Position numbers and translations under genes: made by a program. The notes below the pieces were generated by a model. It made no database searches. It saw only the letters and a list, made by a program, of their open reading frames with translations, and was not told the DNA's origin. Shown one piece after another: positions 1 to 10,506 of a stretch of DNA of 64,000 nucleotides; positions within the stretch are counted from its first letter, which is position 1; every line of letters starts with the position of its first letter. This DNA comes from Brachynemurus nebulosus (Eukaryota; Arthropoda; Insecta; Neuroptera; Myrmeleontidae): the NCBI GenBank assembly GCA_035578155.1, contig JAPWDM010000015.1:2126001-2190000 (forward strand), given 5' to 3'.

Positions 1-1428
1 AAACAATATTTTGGTGGAAGTTGTGTTTCTTCTAATTTTTCAATACTATCTACATATGAATACGGGTATACACCTTTCCTACTTAACAAGTTAAAATCGT
101 CTTGTCGAGAAAAATGTTGTAAAATTGTAAATTGATGAGGTTCTAATGTTCATCTAAAGACGAATTCAAAAATTTATAAGAATCTAAAAATCGTACATAA
201 ACACTACCAATTTTTTTTTGTATTGCTATATACTTTTGCGAATTAATTGGAATGGCATATGTATTCTCGCTCGAAAAGTTAAGCTCTTTTCAAAATAAAT
301 GAAAATCATATCCGCTACCGTTATGAAAAAAAACTGGTATAAATCTCGACATCTGAAGTGCAAGATTGCAATCTCTGTGACTAGCTCCCCTAAAATTTGG
401 ATTACCGGAATAGTCAAGTCTATTGTGATCGCGACATTTTACATCACCCTCTAAGAATGGTTTGTCACATATCCAACAGGTATTTGCATTTTGAAAATCA
501 ATTTCATTTTGTTCCGACATTACAATAGGTGCATTTATTTCCAAAAATTGTTCAACACATTGAGCTAGTTCATAAATTTTTTTTATAAAATGTTTACCTA
601 CCATTGGTCCTATATAACTGTGGTAAAAATTAAGATTTGGATTAAAATGGCAAACAACTTGCATGCCTATTGCATATGGTACATGATATTCAACTCGTTC
701 CTCATATGGTGCATTAGGATTCGGTTTGCATGTGCTAATTTTTTGCGTTAAAGCTTCAAAGTCGGCGATTACAACAACGGGAACTTTGAGTATGTGCTTA
801 ATATTTTTAATTTTAGAATATTTTTACCTGTTTCAGGTAAAACTGTTTTAACAGCATCTACGAGTTTACACTTTTCTAAATGACTGTTTAATAATGTGTT
901 AGAAGTGAAATAATTTAAACATCTTTCACATATGTACTGTTTATGAGCATTCTGTGATAATTGCGAACCACACAAACGTGCTAGGTTCTTAATTAAACAA
1001 TAATGATAATTATTTTTATCAGAAATTAATAATAAGTTAACATGTATATTTTTTCTGTTTTTTGTAAAATATACAGGTCCACAAATACGTGAATTTTCGT
1101 TAAGAGTGTAAACATTGACAGACACTGGATTTTTTTATTCAAAAGCTGCTATGTCTTTAAAAGTTACTGGAAATGAAATATTTTCCAAATTAAAAATTTT
1201 TCTAAAATTTTTCGGGTAATCTGAAACCCGATTTGGATTCTTTTTTTGGGGATAAATATGAGCTAATATTGACCAAATGAAACAATATTCGTCATTATTT
1301 TTTACATTTATTACAGAATTTGTTTTAAGAATTTTCTTTGGTAAGGGGATATATGTTCCTCCATTTAATGGGTCATTTTTAGCCAAATTTAATTGTAAAT
1401 ATAAAATTCTATTTAAAGTTTTCCCACT
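1..1428 (-). pseudogene. Protein-primed family-B DNA polymerase, N-terminal part (degenerate)
   Basis: This is the middle of a gene that starts at 1992 and runs off the left edge. Reading leftward, a segment at 1135-1386 contains GGTYIPLPKK and VINVKNNDEYC. The segment at 769-1125 has a zinc-finger-like block (CERCLNYF, then H-x-x-x-C). An Exo I-like DFE motif (VVVIADFEALT) lies near 735-765. The segment at 290-664 has an endonuclease-VII/HNH-like block (CWICDKPF, CRDHNRLD) followed by FFHNGSGYDFHLF, and RFLDSYKFL lies below 290. This order is typical of arthropod Polinton-like PolB genes, where the enzyme copies linear DNA from a terminal protein. Frame changes near 1130 and 665-770 plus several stops make it non-functional. 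The polymerase palm lies outside the window. Confidence 0.75.
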
Positions 1429-1992
1429 TTACCGTTTCTCAAATTCATCCATTTTTGTAAGAATCCCTTCTAAATGTTCTTCATATACAACTGGAAGATC
1501 GTCAGAGAAATTTAAAGTAGTTAATTTATTTTGAAAATAAAAATCGTCAAGTATTTCTCCTTGATTTTTTAAAAGTTTATATTCACAGCATAGGGTAAAA
1601 TTTATTTTTATAGATTTGTATTTGTTAATATGTTCATTGTATTTTGTCTGAATTAACGGAAAACACTTTTCAAAAAATTGACTTACTGTTTTTATCCCTT
1701 GAGTATTTAAAATTTTCCCAACAAAAATTCGGTTATTGAAGGTTTTGGTGACTTGTGACCAGCATAGAGATGTTGTAGCACTTGGAGTTGTTGATGTACT
1801 CGGTTCGGAAATTGTGTGTGTTGTTTCTCCACGTAACGCATTTGAAGGTCCAGGTAAATTGTTTGTTGATTGCTCTGTTTGTGTAGACGCGGAGTCTGAA
1901 AATAATATAAATTAGTAAAACATTCTTCATTAAAGTGGATATTGTTTCTTACCAAGCATTTCAAAATATTTTCGCTTAATTGCCTTTTTCAT
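1429..1992 (-). pseudogene. 5' exons of the PolB gene
   Basis: An ATG at 1992-1990 opens a short exon (MKKAIKRKYFEML) that ends at 1953. A 57-nt intron at 1896-1952 has GTAAGA at its donor and TTTTCAG at its acceptor. The next exon begins SASTQTEQS, is rich in Ser and Thr, and then has a folded region containing SQFFEKCFPLI. The frame stays open to a TAA at 1431-1429 and then continues in the same frame into the GGTYIPLPKK block, so a single nonsense codon separates this part from the rest. The start codon overlaps the stop of the upstream gene as ATGA. Splicing of such a short intron is inferred, but the reading frame is preserved across it. Confidence 0.65.
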
Positions 1993-2817
1993 TGTATACG
2001 ATCCAAATACGACTGAAGATTAAAGGAATGATTATTTCTTCCAATTCCAGAAGGTCCAGGAAAGATTTCCAAATTTTCTAGTGGCTGCTCAAGTAGTATT
2101 GGTACTTCTAGTTGAATTGAAGGTGAAACTAAGAATAAATATAAAATAATTAAAATTTTTAAAAAAGAAAAAACAATTTTTCTTACCTTCTGATTGCTCC
2201 AAGTCGACAATTTCTATTATATCTTGACTTTGATATATTTCACTGTTATTATTTTCAGACATATGGTAAGGTGATCTATTTGGGGATATATTGAAATATG
2301 TTTCCTGTGAGTCTATGCTATCATGCGATTCACTGCTGTCATCAGAAATAACTATAGTTTTTCTGTTATAAATATTTTCTGATGAATAATCAAAATAAGA
2401 AATAATTTTACAATTTCTATATAAATGATGTTCGCGCACATGTTTTTTTACTTCTTCGGATGGTTTAAACTCGGTTTCTAATATATTATGGATTTCATTA
2501 TTACGTGAAGGATATACATTTACTTGAAAATTTGAATGTAAAACAATTTTTTTCCATACATATTTTATATCTATCTCTGGCGAATTTTTTTCAATAATTT
2601 TTATATAATCATTTGTTTCTAAACCGTTAACTAAACAAAACGTTGCGTCTTTGATAAACTTTGCGTCATAAATAATCAAATTTAACAGAGTGATCTTTTG
2701 CATAAGGGTAAATGCTTTTTGTAAACTTGCAAAAATTATAATTGTCGCTATTTTTGCTGTTTCTGTATTTATTATATAAATAATTATTAAAAATTTTAAG
2801 TAAAGCAAATTTGACAT
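1989..2817 (-). CDS. Unrecognised spliced gene upstream of PolB
   Basis: The first ATG is at 2817-2815; a longer reading would need a GTG start. Exon 1 runs to 2187, a 58-nt intron occupies 2129-2186 (GTAAGA donor, TTCTTAG acceptor), and exon 2 (begins VSPSIQLEV) ends at the TGA at 1991-1989. The protein is about 260 residues. It has a hydrophobic Ile-rich N-terminus that could be a signal or membrane segment, a middle region with KYVWKKIVLHSNF, and an acidic Ser-rich stretch (SDDSSESHDSID). I do not recognise a family. The frame is intact over both exons, unlike its neighbours. Its TGA overlaps the ATG of the PolB gene, so the two may be translated from one message or be one gene split by a frameshift. 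Confidence 0.5.
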
Positions 2818-2836
2818 CTTCACACAGACACATTTT

Positions 2837-2856
2837 TCTCGGAATATATTCCGAGA
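2837..2856. promoter_or_regulatory. Perfect 20-bp palindrome before the 2817 start codon
   Basis: TCTCGGAATA is followed directly by its reverse complement, 19 nt upstream of the ATG of the minus-strand gene. AT-rich TATA-like stretches (2858-2885) lie just beyond. It could be a dimeric regulator site or a 5' UTR hairpin; only the symmetry is seen. Confidence 0.45.
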
Positions 2857-3391
2857 ATATAATTTATAAAACCCTATATAAATATTGTAAATAATCTTTA
2901 TTGAACTAACCCTACGTATAATTTAAAAAATTAAATTACCTTAAAAAAATTATAAGCACAGTAATAATACAAAAAAATTATAACAGCAGTGAAACACACA
3001 AATATCACAAACACACAAAAAATTATATTTCACCAATAAAAAACTTTATCAAAATTTTATAAATATGGTTGAAAATAATATCTGTATTCATATTTATACA
3101 CTTAAAATTGAAAAAGTGGAGGTATACACAATGTAATTTCAAAACAAGTTTACTTGTCCTACTTTTTAAAAAAATTTCTCTGGTATACAAGTTTATTAAA
3201 ATGTTGACTTTTTTACCTTGAAAGTTTATTTGAGAATATTAACCCGCCTGGTTTTTTAACTTTTACGTAATACACATTACAAAAATATTTGGATGGTGGA
3301 AGCGTTTATTAATTTTAATAATATAGGCAATAGTGTGATACCTAGCAAAAATAAAATAAAATCAACTACGACAAATTTTAAGCTTATTTAA
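2857..3391. other. Divergent intergenic region
   Basis: This AT-rich stretch separates the minus-strand PolB-side genes from the plus-strand genes. It contains TATA-like sequence near 2858-2885 and several ACACAAA runs near 2993-3020. No gene is visible. A divergent promoter region is inferred from gene orientation only. Confidence 0.35.
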
Positions 3392-3894
3392 AGTTAAACA
3401 TACTTTCGTAATTTAAGTCAAACTAAATCAATTGAGGTCGGCATTCTAAGTGAAGAATTTCGTGTAATAATAAAACTAAGTGGTGGAAACAATTGTCAAA
3501 CTATTTACTTGGGAAAAGCACAGTTCGAGAAAATTTTCGATTTTCGTGAGAAGATTAATGATTATTTTTACACAGACTCTCCACAGGATTTTTGTGAAAA
3601 TTTAAGTGATGTACTCGTTTTAAAAAGTGAAATTTTTGGAAAAAATGTAAAAGTGATTACAACTTTTAATAAGACGAGTTGTCTTATGTTTGCATTGAAA
3701 ACGTTTCAAGATATGGAACAATTAAAATGTATAATAGTTTAATAGAATGTATAAAAAATAATCACCACAGCAACTTGTGTACAATAAAATTACTTGAAAA
3801 TTTTGCACAAACTGAAAGCAACATGAATTTTAAACTATTTATTTTAGACATGATTCATTATTATCCTTTAATGTTTATTAACAATTATTATTAA
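3392..3894 (+). pseudogene. Unrecognised small virus-like gene, frameshifted
   Basis: A frame opens after a TAA at 3389 and reads SIEVGILSEEF, then GKAQFEKIFDF and NKTSCLMFALKTF until a TAA near 3740. The reading continues one frame over as MYNSLIECIKNN to MFINNYY, ending at 3894. One single-base shift near 3730 therefore separates two halves of a protein of about 165 residues. No good ATG lies at the 5' side, so it may be 5'-truncated or spliced. No domain was recognised. Its orientation and spacing match the coiled-coil gene downstream, which suggests one locus. Confidence 0.4.
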
Positions 3895-4077
3895 ATATTA
3901 ACGTAATTGTAAAACTTCAAGTCATTTTTTTATTGTATTAAAAAAATTTATAATTAATACTTATTATATGTGTTTAATTAGCATTTTATTGTAATAACAC
4001 ACCTTTTACAATAAATAATGATACAATTTACGTATTTTGTTGATTTTTTTAGCAACCATCCCTCCCTAAAGAAAAAA

Positions 4078-4091
4078 TTATATATAAGATG
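4078..4091 (+). promoter_or_regulatory. TATA box of the coiled-coil gene
   Basis: TTATATATAAGATG lies about 75 nt upstream of the ATG at 4160. A TATA box this close to a start codon, with a similar one before the gene at 24183, suggests compact virus-like promoters. Confidence 0.4.
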
Positions 4092-4159
4092 AGCATGTAA
4101 ACTTTTTATTAGTTGGTCAATTTTTACCAAACTTTGTTAAAAATAACAAAAGTATTACA

Positions 4160-5127
4160 ATGGAGCAGTTAATAAAAAACAAAATTGATGAAGTCAGGTC
4201 TGATACTGAGAGAATTATTGAAAATCGTATAAGGAATAATTTAACATCATTCGAAAAGAAGTTAAGTTATGAATTTCGTGATTTGTTAACAAACAGATTA
4301 CAAATTTGCTAAACTGGAGAGTGATTTGATTTATGGAGTTGAAGTATACGAAAAAGGAGTGTATGATTACATCGCAAATCAAATAGTCAAAATAAGGTCT
4401 GATTTACAAAACAACATTGATCAAAGTGTTAGTCGTATTAATAGTGAAATTACTCGGTTGGAAACAATTTGTGTAAGTCAAAATCAAAGAGAATTTCAAG
4501 CCATTTCTTCCCTTCCTTTGGAAAAGCAAAGAGAGTTTATAACAAAATTAATTGAAGATAAAATAAGTAATTTAAGAAAAGCAAATGAGGAAAATATTTC
4601 CCAATGGTGGAAACAGTTTGAGAAATTATTAAACGATTTTTCCGAAAAATTTAAAGGTTTTAAACACCGTATGCAATTAATCTTAAGAGACTCGATAGCA
4701 GAGAGTAAGACCAGTTACTTTCAAGTAATTGATGAAAACTTTACAAATTCCGTGACAGAATTAAAAAAATCGTATTGACAGTGTTAAACGTGAACTGTTA
4801 GTACTTCTAACAGTGAGTCAATCAGAAAATTAATAGTTGAAATTTGAAAGTGTTAGAATAAACATCATGTTGCCAGATTATTTAAATAATGCAGAAAATT
4901 CTGCTAATCAGAAAGCGATTGGTCAAGAACTTGATATGATTTTTACTCGACAAAATTTCATTTTATTTCAACCGTTGGTGGAGTTTATGCTTAATTTCAA
5001 ACAAGAAGTTTTGGATAAAAAATGGTATTTCATTAATGATAATTTTGTCTCATTTGGTCGCGAGTTTAATAAAGAATTAAAAAAAGAGGGCGAAGAATTA
5101 CTCTTCGATATATTAAAACAGTGTTAA
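4160..5127 (+). pseudogene. Long coiled-coil protein, frameshifted
   Basis: The reading starts MEQLIKNKIDEVRSD at 4160. It shifts frame near 4300 (into KFAKLESDLIYG), runs through 4326-4778, and shifts again at an A-rich run near 4765. A last part covers 4837-5127 and ends in LLFDILKQC. The whole is Lys/Glu/Asn/Gln-rich helix with heptad-like spacing and no transmembrane segment. Total length would be about 310 residues. A structural or DNA-associated role in a virus-like element is possible but is inference. No family is recognised with confidence. Confidence 0.5.
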
Positions 5128-5215
5128 GATAAGCTTAACATCTTAGAAGAAACCGTTTTGAGTGGCCTAAATAATCTTAAAACAGAGAAGTGAGGGTACT
5201 TGAAATTATATATAT
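5128..5215. other. Short spacer ending at the insertion site of the retrotransposon nest
   Basis: The spacer ends in ATTATATAT. Joined to the sequence after 24059 it would restore an uninterrupted TATA box, as described for the element at 5216-24055. Confidence 0.5.
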
Positions 5216-5839
5216 TGTAACGAATGGGGTGATGCTTGTCGTCCAGACGTTACACTTAACCGTTACTTTTAGCTGTTTGTTCCCTGTTGCGCATTATATT
5301 TATTATTGTTAAGTGGGTCCGATGGTAACGTGAAGTATATAAATAAAACGAAATGCTTCTTAATTCATTTGTAAATTTATTTAAATATTTGTTTACATTG
5401 TTTAGTCCTTATTTATTATTAATTTAAATTTAATTTCCAATTTTATTAACGCAGTATTTATATTTAAAATTCACATATTTTAATATACATTATGGAAAAC
5501 TATCCATTTTATTTATGTCTGATTACCACATTCACAAAGATCTAAAATGGTAATGCCTATTCCACTTCCCAACAACCCCGTTCAAAGCGCTAAAACACGG
5601 TCGCGTCTCTTCCCTTAGTTTAAAAATCTCCGGCCAGTCATAATGCATAGCGACGTCACCTGATGTGACGTCACATTAAACCATCTTAAAAAGGGATCAA
5701 CACACCAATGTATTGCAAATTGCCTAAGTCATACAATAATTTCGTGCAAAACATAAGGTGTTGTTTTTATATTATGTACAACACACTGGCGTAATGTCAA
5801 CTGCCTATATATAATAGCAGTCCCATCTCACTGGTCACA
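5216..5839 (-). repeat. LTR of gypsy B, left copy (3' LTR or solo)
   Basis: It begins TGTAACGAATGG and ends CTGGTCACA on the plus strand (TG..CA ends). It matches 23430-24055 throughout, with about a dozen substitutions and a few small indels. Confidence 0.8.
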
Positions 5840-5848
5840 TATCCGCGC

Positions 5849-6342
5849 TGTTACGACCGCCGCGGAATGACGATCAGTAGCGTGTTGAGCGTAGAGGGTT
5901 CGAACTCTACGAAACTCAAAACTAGTAGTTTCGAGATGTGCCCTCTTGTCGGACGGTAGGGGGATGTCTCAGGGTTAAGAAATAAAACATTATAAACCAC
6001 GTTTACGCTTAATCTACAGTTTATTAATATATTAAGTTTAAAAGAAATACATATTACTATCGACTTACCCCGAAATTCCCGTGCTTTCACTTTTATTCTG
6101 GTTCTCAAGTAACACTCACTATCACCCTTCAGACACTACGTGTAATTAACTTCCAACTCTACTCAAACTCTGTTTCCAACTGTATTTCATCGTTCCCAAT
6201 TTTTGGTCAACAACTTGTTTGAATGCAACGATTTTCGCTGACATCATCAATTTTTAATTATTACATTAATTTTTCATTAATTGCGTTAATCGCTACAGTC
6301 AAACCTGTCTATGCTGGAACACAGTTAGACCCGTTCACAACA
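5849..6342 (-). repeat. 3' LTR of gypsy element A
   Basis: On the plus strand it runs from TGTTACGACCGCC to GTTCACAACA. On the coding strand it therefore starts TGTTGTGAACGGG and ends GGTCGTAACA, directly after a purine tract. No second copy was found in the window, so the element has lost its 5' LTR. Confidence 0.65.
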
Positions 6343-6358
6343 TCACTCCCCCCTTTAG
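6343..6358 (-). other. Polypurine tract of gypsy element A
   Basis: On the minus strand it reads AAAGGGGGGAGTGA immediately before the LTR start. This is the expected primer for plus-strand DNA synthesis. Confidence 0.65.
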
Positions 6359-7333
6359 AAAAGATGGTGCTTTTATGAAAGCACCAGCCTTTTAAGTAAA
6401 TTTTAATTAGAAATAATTTTTATAGTTCCGGGTAAGTCGCCTATTACAACAAAAATGATAAAATTATAAATGATAAGCCTTAAATACTAGCATCTATTGT
6501 TTCCTAAAAGTAAAACCCAATTCCTCCCCATTTTCCCCTCTTTTTTTTTTACAAAAATAGTTCGCTGTTACATTAATTGATCCTATCTAATCTTAAGTAC
6601 TAAGTATTAATTACTTTATTTTTGTCCTAAATTTATCTTAAAGTCCTTAGGTATTGTCCGTTACATATGTCCATATTGCACTCACTAGAGTTCACATTTT
6701 AGTCTCCTAAGTTTCACTTGTCACAACCACTTTAGTTTATCAAAGAATAAAACTCCGTTTTTGTTGTTTCACCCCTTTTTCTTTTTTTTTTTTATTCACC
6801 AGTTCTCACGTCCCGCAATTTTATTATTACATCATGCGGTGATGTACTAGCTTCTGCTGTGACGTCTCTCGCTTCGGCTGGAGCCTCAACGTCTACTTCG
6901 TGGGGCCCTGGGACAGCTCCTGCTTTCTTTTCTGGCGTAGCACGGCGGTGCTCACGGTGAACCAACCATACGGCCAGGGTATTCCAAAAACTGGCGACCA
7001 TTTGGAAACCGCATCCGACGGTTTCGTAGATAGCTAAACCGTTCACTTAGATCTTTAAATCTTATTTATTTACTTATAACATAATTATAACGATATTATT
7101 TAAATCTTCCCTTTTACTTAGTTTGTTTATGTATTTATTTTACCTAACTTCAGTTTTAGTCAACTTATAAAATGTTTGTTGAACTAGAATTAATTAAGTT
7201 CGATTGATTTTTTTTTTTTAAAAATGCTATTGTTTTAACCAGTGTTATTGTTTTAAACAGGGTACACTAATCACTTTCACGATGGAATGAGTTTATTTAT
7301 GTAAATATATATATTTTTATTTTTATCTTTTAC
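6359..7333 (-). other. 3' untranslated part of gypsy A with an orphan small ORF
   Basis: An ORF at 6792-7046 (84 codons, minus strand) lies between pol and the LTR. It starts MNGLAIYETVG, has a mildly hydrophobic stretch (GFQMVASFWNTLAVWL), then a charged Ala/Glu/Pro-rich tail. It is distinctly richer in GC than its surroundings. It sits where an env or third ORF would be but is far too short for an envelope protein. I do not recognise it. The rest is AT-rich and noncoding. Confidence 0.4.
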
Positions 7334-9442
7334 TCAAATCCGTTTGGGTAGGACCCATGGGTGGTCCGAAACCCTACCACGGCTTCTGGTACGGTAGTTT
7401 TCATCTCGCCTCGCATCACCGACCGGTGCGGCTCCCTCAGCCTCGTCGGCGCTTGCGTAGCTATCCGAGGAGTTACCGTCGTTTACCCCTCCCACGTTGG
7501 ATTCGGCTTCACCTTCATTTTCGTCTTCAGGTTCTACGGCTTCCTCGTCCTCGGGATGTTGCCGTATATCGATCCCCTCTCCAACCGGAAATTGACGTGC
7601 TTCTGGTGGTGGTGGATGAACGTCAACTGGAACCTCTACGATTTCGATTGGCTGGTCCTCAGTTTCATTTGCCATTTGCTCATTCCCGTCTGATAAAATC
7701 GGGTCCCACATTCCCACTTCTTCGATTTCTTCCCCATTGAGCTGATTTTGGCTGCCCCCTTCCCACTTCGGTAGATTTGCTATGTCCCCCTTATATGATT
7801 TTAGTCGGTTCACATGAACGACTTCGGTTTTATTCCCGTAGACCTCCTTTATTTGGTATGTAACCGGCCCTTTTATGTCGATTACACGATATGGCCCGGT
7901 CCATGGTTTCGCGAGCTTTTTCCCTTGTTTAATCGCTGGTTGGTATAGAAAGACAATTTCGCCAAGTTGAAACGCCGCTGGTTTTGATTTCTTTTCGTAA
8001 TAATTATTTTGCCGTTGAACTGCTTCTTCGTTGTTTTTCGTAACTTTTTCGTATGCGGTAGACAATCGTTGTAGAAGTTCGGTTACATAATTTTCGCTGA
8101 CGTCATAATTCATACGCCTCGGTTTGATTATTTCGTCATACGGCATCCTCATGTCGCGCCCGTGTAATAAGAAAAATGGCGTCTCTCCCGTTGCACTGTG
8201 TATCGTACCCCGATACGCCATTAAAATATATGGGAGCCAGTCATCCCAATCCCGTTGGTCATCTTTGATGAAATGTGACAACATATCTTTAATGACCCTG
8301 TGACTTCTTTCAATAAGCCCATTTGACTGTGGATGGTAAGCAGTAGTGTGAATTTTCTTGATTTTTAGTTTTTCACACAAGTTTTTCATCAGGCTTGACA
8401 GGAAATTGGTCCCTTGATCCGTGAGCAAAATCCTCGGTGTACCGTGCCTAGCAATGACTGTTTCAACTAGCGCCCTCGCTATCGTGTCTGCTTTCTGGTC
8501 AGGTAGAGCAACAGCTTCCAAATATCGTGTGAAGTGATCCTGGATTGTAAGGATAAATTTGTTCCCACGTAAAGTTGTTGTTAGAGGGCCCACAATATCC
8601 AATGATATTCGTTCAAATGGGGCCCCTACCGTCGAAAATTTTTGAAGGGGTGCGGGTTTACGATTCGGTGGTGTTTTCCTACGAGTACATGAGATACACT
8701 GATTACAGAAACGCTTAACATCTGATGACATTGAAGACCAATACAATTTACTGCGTATTAAAGCCAATGTTTTTGCGATACTCGAATGTGCGCAGAATGG
8801 CGAATCGTGGTAGTCACGTATCACTTGATCAACCATTGAATTGGGGATCACAAGTTGGTCATATCTTCCGTTTCTTGTGCGCATCTTGTACAAGATCCCG
8901 TCGTCATCTAAATAGTATTGATCAATATTGGATCCATTTTCGATTTTTGATATAATAGAAGTTAAATTTTTATCCCTTCGTTGTTCTGCTTTTATCCACC
9001 CTCGATCCCAAAACGGTTCATAGACTGGTTCGACATCTGCCATTCCCACTGGTATTCGAGACAGTGCATCTGCATTTCCATTTTTGCGTCCCGGACGATA
9101 TGTTACTTCAAAATCGTACTCACTAAGTATCAAAGCCCATCTAGCAAGTCGTGAACTTGGGTCCTTTATTGACAGTAACCATTTTAACGGACGATGATCC
9201 GTAATAACGGTGAATTTTCGACCAAACAGGTAGCAAAAGTAGTGCTTTATAGCCCATACCAAAGCAAGCAGTTCACGTTCAGTCGCCGAATAGTTCCTTT
9301 CCGCCTTTGTAAGTTGTCGACTAGCATACGATACAGGTGTTTCGAGCCCATTTTCTTTCTGACTTAAGACCGCCCCTATCGCTGTGCCTGATGCATCGGT
9401 AGTTACGATGAATGGCTTTGTAAAGTCAGGATATTTCAGCAC
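7334..9442 (-). CDS. Gypsy A Pol: RNase H and integrase
   Basis: The 702-codon frame begins in the RT/RNase H connection (LKYPDFTKPFIVTTDASGT). RNase H has TDAS and ATERELLALVWAIKHY. Integrase has a His-His-Cys-Cys zinc domain (CAHSS through CNQCISC). The catalytic triad is visible as LDIVGP, LTDQGTNF and GLIERSH, and a GPY/F-type segment (KPWTGPYRVI) follows. The C-terminus is a long acidic Glu/Asp/Pro-rich tail. This part is intact, unlike the upstream RT. It is joined upstream to RT sequence broken by a small deletion near 9570. Confidence 0.9.
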   Translation of the reverse strand: MLKYPDFTKPFIVTTDASGTAIGAVLSQKENGLETPVSYASRQLTKAERNYSATERELLALVWAIKHYFCYLFGRKFTVITDHRPLKWLLSIKDPSSRLARWALILSEYDFEVTYRPGRKNGNADALSRIPVGMADVEPVYEPFWDRGWIKAEQRRDKNLTSIISKIENGSNIDQYYLDDDGILYKMRTRNGRYDQLVIPNSMVDQVIRDYHDSPFCAHSSIAKTLALIRSKLYWSSMSSDVKRFCNQCISCTRRKTPPNRKPAPLQKFSTVGAPFERISLDIVGPLTTTLRGNKFILTIQDHFTRYLEAVALPDQKADTIARALVETVIARHGTPRILLTDQGTNFLSSLMKNLCEKLKIKKIHTTAYHPQSNGLIERSHRVIKDMLSHFIKDDQRDWDDWLPYILMAYRGTIHSATGETPFFLLHGRDMRMPYDEIIKPRRMNYDVSENYVTELLQRLSTAYEKVTKNNEEAVQRQNNYYEKKSKPAAFQLGEIVFLYQPAIKQGKKLAKPWTGPYRVIDIKGPVTYQIKEVYGNKTEVVHVNRLKSYKGDIANLPKWEGGSQNQLNGEEIEEVGMWDPILSDGNEQMANETEDQPIEIVEVPVDVHPPPPEARQFPVGEGIDIRQHPEDEEAVEPEDENEGEAESNVGGVNDGNSSDSYASADEAEGAAPVGDARRDENYRTRSRGRVSDHPWVLPKRI

Positions 9443-10079
9443 TGGTGGTGTACAAAGTGCTTCTTTTAAACTTTGAAAAGCCCGATCCGCTTCTTTACTC
9501 CATATGAAGGGTGTGTTTTTCTGGGTAAGTTCTGTTAGCGGTTTAGCGATCTTCGCTCCGGTAGAACCCAGCTAGACCCAAAAAGGCACGTATCCCTTTA
9601 ACGTCCCTAGGTTGAGGATATTTCTTCACTGCTTCTACTTTTCACTCGTCGGGTAAAATTCCTCGGTGAGAAATTATATGCCCTAAATACTTGGTTTCAC
9701 GTCGCAGAAACTGACATTTGGTTGGTTCCAATTTTAGATTAGCCTTTCGAATGCAATCAAACACTTCCCTGATTCTATCTAAGTGTTCCCCCAGTCCGTT
9801 ACCATTGAAAATGATGATATCGTGGAGATAGGCGAAACATTTGATCCCTTTAATTCCTGTTAGGATGGTGTCCATCAGGCGCTGGAAGGTGCTTGGGGCA
9901 TTAATGAGTCCAAAGGCCATTTTTCGACATTCGTAGTGACCATCTGGAGTTGAGAACCCAGTCTTCTCCTGATCTTCATCAGCAATACCTATTTGCCAAT
10001 ACCCCGAAGCCAGATCTAGTGTGGTAAAAAGATTGGCATTCCCGAGCATGTCTATCGTCTCTTGTAGATTCGGTAAGGG
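9443..10079 (-). pseudogene. Gypsy A reverse transcriptase, C-terminal half
   Basis: MLGNANLFTTLDLASGYWQI to LGHIISHRGILPDE is RT fingers and palm sequence. The usual YLDD catalytic box reads YLHD here (CFAYLHDIIIF, near 9815-9845), which removes one catalytic aspartate. A stop follows ILPDE at 9642, and LGLAGFYR then runs directly into AKIAKPLTEL in a shifted frame, marking a small deletion. RT continues beyond the hAT insertion at 14613. Confidence 0.85.
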
Positions 10080-10087
10080 ATAGAAAT

Positions 10088-10260
10088 TAGAGATGTTGTC
10101 CGTGCGTGATTTTTTCGTGTCACGATGCTGCTCACGACGCTCACGCGTGATTGTGAGTAAAAAATGATGTTATTACCGTGAGTAAACGTGAACGTGAGTT
10201 AAGTTTTATTGGCGTGAATGTTCGTGATTGTCAGACCGTATTGCCACTCACGAAAATTTT
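10088..10260. repeat. Left subterminal CGTGA-type repeats of hAT
   Basis: Many copies of CGTGA or TCACG in both orientations lie within 170 bp of the tip. They are probable transposase binding sites, as known for other hAT elements. Confidence 0.6.
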
Positions 10261-10506
10261 TTTTATGATTTTGTTTTCTAGTTGTCATAGTCTGTGCCCG
10301 TTACATGTTCAGTCATGTTAACACATATCACACTCCCAAGAATACCAAACCAATTTACAATTAGATTCTTTAACGCTCATCACCAGTCGCAGTTAAGTGT
10401 TGCAAGTATTTCCAACTGTTGTTTTGTTAGTTTACGTTAGAGTGTTTTTAATAAATTCTTGGAAATTAGTTGTTGTTTACGTAATACGTTGAATTTGGAT
10501 ACTATT

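Noticed and set aside
7357..7740. Two plus-strand ORFs opposite gypsy A Pol
   Set aside because: They are antisense shadows of the acidic C-terminus of Pol, which has family motifs in the other frame.
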